Shown: positions 59,836 to 64,000 of the stretch, in pieces | Layout of the letters: each line of letters starts with the position of its first letter | Position numbering within the stretch: position 1 is the stretch's first letter | Source of the DNA: Lacibacter sediminis | Lineage (GTDB): Bacteria > Bacteroidota > Bacteroidia > Chitinophagales > Chitinophagaceae | Length of the DNA stretch: 64,000 nucleotides | NCBI RefSeq assembly: GCF_014168535.1 | Contig: NZ_CP060007.1 | Location: 310,001 to 374,000 of the forward strand | Direction: 5' to 3' | Program-made: the position numbers and the translations under genes | Notes under the pieces: generated by a model | Seen by the model: the letters and a program-made list of their open reading frames with translations, nothing else | Databases searched by the model: none | What the model was told of the DNA's origin: nothing

Positions 59836-62800
59836 ATGAGCTATTCCCCCAATAATAAAGTCCGGATCGTTACCGCTGCCAGTTTATTCGATGGACATGA
59901 TGCGGCTATTAACATCATGCGGCGCATTATGCAGAGTAAGGGTGCCGAGATCATTCATCTTGGCCATAACCGTAGTGTGCTTGAAATTGTAGAAGCAGCT
60001 ATTGAAGAAGATGCACAAGGCATCGCCATTACTTCTTATCAAGGTGGGCATGTTGAATTTTTCAAATACATGAAAGATCTGCTGGAAGAAAATGGCTGCG
60101 GCCATATCAAAATTTTCGGTGGTGGTGGCGGAACAATTCTGCCCGATGAAATCGAAGAACTGCATCAATACGGCATCACAAGAATTTATTCGCCCGATGA
60201 TGGGCGGCATATGGGACTTGAAGGAATGATTGAAGATGTCATCAAACAATGTGATGTTTCATTGAACGGAAGCGGCGATTATAAAAACGCCATGACTTTG
60301 GGCGAATTGAAAGACGTACGAGCAGTTGCAAGAAAAATAACAAATGCAGAAAATGGAAATGGGAATTACAAATTACAAACTCCAAATTCCAAAATTCCCG
60401 TATTAGGAATTACAGGCACCGGCGGCGCAGGTAAATCATCAGTAACGGATGAAATTGTTCGTCGTTATTTAAATGCATTTACCGATAAAACCATTGCTGT
60501 TATTTCGGTTGATCCATCAAAGAAAAAAACAGGTGGTGCGTTGTTGGGAGATCGTATTCGTATGAACTCCATCTCCAGCCCACGTGCTTATATGCGTAGC
60601 CTTGCAACACGTGAAAGCGACAAGGCTTTAAGTGCACACGTGCAGGAGGCGATTGATATTTGTAAAGAAGCAGGCTTCGATTTTATTATTCTGGAAAGTG
60701 CAGGTGTTGGACAAAGTGATGCATCGATACTCGATTATTGCAATGTGAGTTTATATGTGATGACGCCTGAATATGGCGCAGCATCACAATTGGAAAAGAT
60801 CAACATGCTCGATTATGCCGATGTAATTGCCATCAACAAATTTGATAAGGCAGGCGCATTGGATGCATTGGCTGATGTGCGTAAGCAATACAAACGCAAT
60901 CATCAGTTATTTATGGCAAAGGATGAAACCTTGCCAATAGTAGGTACCATAGCTTCGCAGTTTAATGATGCTGGTGTCAACGAGCTGTTTGAAAAAATTA
61001 TTCATGCTGTAGAAACAAAAGTGAATGTAAAGTTTGGCGGAGTAGAGCATGTTGCACATAGAGATACGGTCAGTAAATCATTGATCATTCCACCGTCTCG
61101 GGTGCGCTACCTCAGTGAAATTGCAGACAGCATTAAAGATTATAATCAACTGGTGATTGATCAGGCAGCAATCGCATCAAAAATTTATCAACTGCAAGGT
61201 GCTAAGCAAACACTTGCAGCAGCCAATGCTCCGTCATCAGTTATTGAAGAAATCGAAAAACAAATTCAGCAACTAACCGAACTGCAAACACCCGTTGCAA
61301 AAAAACTCATTGCACACTGGCCGGAGAAAATAAAAGCTTATCAGCAGGATTTCTATGAATACAAGGTGCGTGATAAAATCATCAAACAACCTTTGTTCAG
61401 CACCAGTTTAAGTGGCACACGTATACCGAAAGTGGTGTTACCAAAGTATAAAGATTGGGGTGATCTATTAAAATGGCAGGCGCAGGAAAATGTGCCCGGC
61501 AGTTTTCCCTTTACATCGGGTGTGTTTCCATTGAAACGTGAAGGCGAAGATCCGACAAGAATGTTTGCAGGTGAAGGTGGTCCTGAACGTACCAACAAAC
61601 GCTTTCACTATGTATCACTCGATCAACCGGCGAAGCGTTTATCAACGGCATTCGACAGTGTAACATTATATGGAGAGGATCCCGCACCTCGTCCCGACAT
61701 TTATGGTAAAGTAGGCAACAGTGGTGTGAGCATTGCAACAGTAGATGATGCAAAAAAACTTTACAGCGGTTTTGATCTCTGCGATCCGAAAACATCAGTA
61801 AGTATGACCATCAACGGTCCTGCTCCGATGTTGCTGGCATTCTTCATGAACACAGCAATCGATCAGCAATGTGAAAAATGGATCGAAGCAAATGGTCAAC
61901 AACAATTAGTTGATGCAGCGTTTGAAAAGAAATTCGGCAAAGGAATAAAACCAGTTTACAATAATACATCTTCACCTAATGAATTACCATCGGGCAATAA
62001 CGGGCTAGGTTTACGTTTACTCGGTTTAAGTGGCGATGAAGTATTGCCACCTGATGTGTATGAACAATGCAGACAAGCAGGACTTCAGCAAGTAAGAGGA
62101 ACAGTTCAGGCAGATATTTTGAAAGAAGATCAGGCACAAAACACCTGCATCTTCTCAACTGAATTTGCATTGAAGTTGATGGGCGATGTGCAGGAGTATT
62201 TCATTCAGCAGAACGTTCGCAATTTTTACAGCGTAAGTATCAGCGGTTATCATATTGCAGAAGCCGGTGCAAATCCCATTACACAGTTAGCATTCACCTT
62301 GGCAAATGGATTTACGTATGTTGAATACTATCTCAGCCGTGGAATGAACATTGATGATTTTGCACCTAACCTTTCGTTCTTCTTCAGCAACGGTATGGAT
62401 CCTGAATACAGTGTGATCGGTCGTGTTGCAAGAAAGATCTGGGCCAAGGCAATGAAGTATAAATACAAAGCCAACAAACGCAGCCAGATGTTGAAGTATC
62501 ATATTCAAACAAGTGGCCGCAGCTTGCATGCGCAGGAAATTGATTTCAATGATATACGCACTACGTTGCAGGCGTTGTATGCCATTTATGATAACTGTAA
62601 TTCACTGCACACAAATGCTTATGATGAAGCTATTACTACACCAACAGAAGAAAGTGTGCGCAGGGCAATGGCCATTCAGCTCATCATCAACAGAGAACTT
62701 GGAACAGCAAAGAATGAAAATCCAAACCAAGGTGCATTCTTAATTGAAGAATTAACTGATTTAGTTGAAGATGCTGTCATGACAGAGTTCAACCGTATTA

Positions 62801-63195
62801 CTGAACGTGGTGGTGTGTTAGGTTCAATGGAGCGCATGTATCAACGCAATAAAATACAGGAAGAGAGTTTGTTTTACGAACATCAGAAACATACCGGCGA
62901 GTTGCCGATTGTGGGTGTAAATACATTCCTCAACAAAAAAGGAAGCCCAACAATTGTTCCTGGTGAAGTCATTCGCAGTACGACAGAAGAGAAAGAACAA
63001 CAGATCAACAATCTGCACGCCTTCTGGAAGCGGAATGAACAACGCAGCGATGATGAATTGAAAAAGTTGAAACAGGTGGCTGTAAGTAACGGCAATATTT
63101 TTGCACAATTGATGGAAACAGCAAAGTATTGTTCATTAGGACAAATTACACATGCTCTTTATGAAGTAGGCGGACAGTACCGCAGAAACATGTAA
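59836..63195 (+). CDS. icmF: Fused B12-dependent acyl-CoA mutase with GTPase (IcmF type)
   Basis: One 1119-residue polypeptide: a B12-binding domain (about 8-145; [17 protein letters not shown] supplies the base-off His), a G-protein chaperone domain (about 188-420; P-loop GTGGAGKSS near 193), and the mutase barrel (about 530-1119). IcmF interconverts isobutyryl-CoA and n-butyryl-CoA, the GTPase looking after B12 loading. The mutase has PGSFPFTSG where methylmalonyl-CoA mutase has PYTRG; Phe in place of Tyr fits IcmF, but substrate needs assay. A low-complexity stretch after [17 protein letters not shown] lies at about 168-188. No neighbour is linked in function. Confidence 0.94.
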   Translation: MSYSPNNKVRIVTAASLFDGHDAAINIMRRIMQSKGAEIIHLGHNRSVLEIVEAAIEEDAQGIAITSYQGGHVEFFKYMKDLLEENGCGHIKIFGGGGGTILPDEIEELHQYGITRIYSPDDGRHMGLEGMIEDVIKQCDVSLNGSGDYKNAMTLGELKDVRAVARKITNAENGNGNYKLQTPNSKIPVLGITGTGGAGKSSVTDEIVRRYLNAFTDKTIAVISVDPSKKKTGGALLGDRIRMNSISSPRAYMRSLATRESDKALSAHVQEAIDICKEAGFDFIILESAGVGQSDASILDYCNVSLYVMTPEYGAASQLEKINMLDYADVIAINKFDKAGALDALADVRKQYKRNHQLFMAKDETLPIVGTIASQFNDAGVNELFEKIIHAVETKVNVKFGGVEHVAHRDTVSKSLIIPPSRVRYLSEIADSIKDYNQLVIDQAAIASKIYQLQGAKQTLAAANAPSSVIEEIEKQIQQLTELQTPVAKKLIAHWPEKIKAYQQDFYEYKVRDKIIKQPLFSTSLSGTRIPKVVLPKYKDWGDLLKWQAQENVPGSFPFTSGVFPLKREGEDPTRMFAGEGGPERTNKRFHYVSLDQPAKRLSTAFDSVTLYGEDPAPRPDIYGKVGNSGVSIATVDDAKKLYSGFDLCDPKTSVSMTINGPAPMLLAFFMNTAIDQQCEKWIEANGQQQLVDAAFEKKFGKGIKPVYNNTSSPNELPSGNNGLGLRLLGLSGDEVLPPDVYEQCRQAGLQQVRGTVQADILKEDQAQNTCIFSTEFALKLMGDVQEYFIQQNVRNFYSVSISGYHIAEAGANPITQLAFTLANGFTYVEYYLSRGMNIDDFAPNLSFFFSNGMDPEYSVIGRVARKIWAKAMKYKYKANKRSQMLKYHIQTSGRSLHAQEIDFNDIRTTLQALYAIYDNCNSLHTNAYDEAITTPTEESVRRAMAIQLIINRELGTAKNENPNQGAFLIEELTDLVEDAVMTEFNRITERGGVLGSMERMYQRNKIQEESLFYEHQKHTGELPIVGVNTFLNKKGSPTIVPGEVIRSTTEEKEQQINNLHAFWKRNEQRSDDELKKLKQVAVSNGNIFAQLMETAKYCSLGQITHALYEVGGQYRRNM
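60349..60400. repeat. Low-complexity repeat inside icmF
   Basis: GGAAATGGGAATTACAAATT followed by ACAAACTCCAAATTCCAAAA and TTCCC: the same short-word pattern as the intergenic repeats at 39529-39600 and 42141-42180, read in frame as [17 protein letters not shown]. It is located in the linker between the B12 and GTPase domains and keeps the frame open. Confidence 0.55.
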
Positions 63196-63199
63196 TAAA

Positions 63200-63229
63200 A
63201 AAAGAGGCGCTCGATCGAGCGCCTCTTTT
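63200..63229. terminator. Perfect-palindrome terminator between icmF and the WG-repeat gene
   Basis: AAAAGAGGCGCTCGA/TCGAGCGCCTCTTTT, a 15-bp inverted repeat without a spacer, between convergent genes; it can act in both directions. Confidence 0.9.
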
Positions 63230-63243
63230 CCCTCAAACCATCA

Positions 63244-63831
63244 TCATTCATTTTCTTTTACTTCTTTCCCTTTCTTATCGATCATGATGAGGTTCCCGTT
63301 TTTCATTACACGTGCCTGTCCATCAACAAAAAAATCAGCGAAGTTGTATTGATATTCAAACACCAGGGTTCCTTTCTTATTGATGTAGCCCCATAAGCCC
63401 TTACTGTTTGAAACAGGAGCTAAGCTTTCTGCAAAACCTCTTGCGTTTTCAAACTGATAAGGAATTACCACGGCGAAATTATGGTCAACAAAACCATACT
63501 TGCCATGCATGCGCACCACCGCCAATCCTTCACGGAAACAGCCGGCATCTTCATACTTGAATTCTTCTACCTCCTTACCTGTTGAATCAATATAACCCCA
63601 TTTGTTATCCTTACGTACAGTTGCTTTACCTTCACGAAGCGTCATTGCTTCATCATAGATCAATGGCACCACCAATTCTCCTTTCGTGTTAACGTATCCA
63701 TACTTGTTTTCTTTTGAAACTTTTGCAAGACCAAACGCAAACTCATCTACATAGTCGTATAGTTTCACCCAGCTTTGTGCAGTTGAATCTAAAGCAATGA
63801 ACAGCATGATCAGAATGAGATACTTTTTCAT
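63244..63831 (-). CDS. WG-repeat exported protein
   Basis: A 195-residue protein with signal peptide (LILIMLFIALDSTAQ), then five WG repeats of about 24-34 residues, each with a Gly-Tyr/Phe core: KYGYVNTKGELVVPLIYDEA, KWGYIDSTGKEVEEFKYEDA, KYGFVDHNFAVVIPYQFENA, LWGYINKKGTLVFEYQYNFA, and a shorter last one. WG-repeat proteins are poorly characterised; the repeat makes a beta structure probably used for binding. It is a monocistronic gene converging with icmF. Confidence 0.88.
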   Translation of the reverse strand: MKKYLILIMLFIALDSTAQSWVKLYDYVDEFAFGLAKVSKENKYGYVNTKGELVVPLIYDEAMTLREGKATVRKDNKWGYIDSTGKEVEEFKYEDAGCFREGLAVVRMHGKYGFVDHNFAVVIPYQFENARGFAESLAPVSNSKGLWGYINKKGTLVFEYQYNFADFFVDGQARVMKNGNLIMIDKKGKEVKENE

Positions 63832-63967
63832 TGTTCATATTTTTAGTGTGTTAAAAATCATATGTCAAGTTAGAAACAGATACTATCTAATTCAATGATG
63901 ACAGGCATACAAGGGAATGACGATGAGCAGAAAACCGGCTTTTCTCCTAAATACGTAACTTGCTGCC

Positions 63968-64000
63968 ATGAGAAAGCTGTGCTTATTACTACCTGTTTTG
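63968..64000 (+). CDS. Start of an exported protein (truncated by window end)
   Basis: An ATG at 63968 opens the frame MRKLCLLLPVL to the last base, which looks like the start of a signal peptide. TACGTAACTTG upstream resembles a weak promoter box. Product unknown because only 11 codons are visible. Confidence 0.4.
   Translation, partial: MRKLCLLLPVL

Noticed and set aside
1..64000. CRISPR array, prophage, insertion sequence, toxin-antitoxin or defence cluster
   Set aside because: No regular spaced repeats, transposase, integrase, phage structural or known defence gene was found.
1..64000. tRNA or rRNA genes
   Set aside because: No T-arm and acceptor pairs or ribosomal RNA core sequences were seen in any gap.

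Overview
The window is ordinary chromosome of a Bacteroidota bacterium, most likely of the Chitinophagaceae. The signs are three SusC/SusD nutrient-uptake loci, a GldH gliding lipoprotein, the uppS-bamA-ompH-ompH-murI envelope cluster, many lipoproteins with LxxC-type signals, start codons without strong Shine-Dalgarno sequences, and promoter-like TAnnTTTG boxes of the Bacteroidota sigma-70 type just upstream of many genes. I see no tRNA or rRNA gene, prophage, insertion sequence, CRISPR array or replication origin.

Layout. 1-5.5 kb: the end of one Sus locus (truncated SusC, SusD, two SusE/SusF-like surface lipoproteins). 5.6-11.3 kb: undecaprenyl diphosphate synthase, BamA, two OmpH/Skp chaperones and glutamate racemase. 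11.5-12.5 kb: rpmH, rnpA, yidD. 12.5-15.7 kb: an acetyltransferase, 3-methyladenine glycosylase, superoxide dismutase, a small lipoprotein and tadA. 15.7-20.0 kb: a tight five-gene run (aldehyde dehydrogenase, glutathione peroxidase, PAQR/hemolysin III protein, metallo-beta-lactamase-fold hydrolase, four-helix membrane protein). 20-26.5 kb: an SMR transporter, a tRNA dihydrouridine synthase, a CPBP protease, cdsA and psd for phospholipid synthesis, a HAD phosphatase and an SDR. 26.6-35.5 kb: an orphan BatD, a TPR lipoprotein, a fatty acid hydroxylase-family protein, a ferritin-like/VIT1 fusion, two uncharacterised genes and a GH130-like lipoprotein. 35.5-37.2 kb: three small, A+T-rich genes with an unusual hairpin pair between two of them. 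37.2-40.5 kb: response regulator, histidine kinase, gldH and yicC. 41-49 kb: an lpxD-like gene, a carboxypeptidase-regulatory-domain protein, the DNA polymerase III delta-prime subunit, a second glutathione peroxidase, a beta-helix lipoprotein, comF and radA. 49.4-50.2 kb: a membrane zinc peptidase. 50.3-59.7 kb: two consecutive SusC/SusD pairs with nearly identical promoters and leaders. 59.8-63.2 kb: a fused B12-dependent acyl-CoA mutase (IcmF type). 63.2 kb to the end: a WG-repeat protein and the first codons of another exported protein.

No classical defence or mobile system is visible. The most system-like unit not explained by textbook operons is the 15.7-20.0 kb run, whose parts fit handling of oxidised lipids and aldehydes at the membrane; this is inference from families and spacing. 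Other points worth a second look are the bulged hairpin pair at 35991-36080, a low-complexity intergenic-type repeat that lies in frame inside icmF, the twin SusC leaders, and a shared 16-nt element beside hairpins in two large non-coding gaps.
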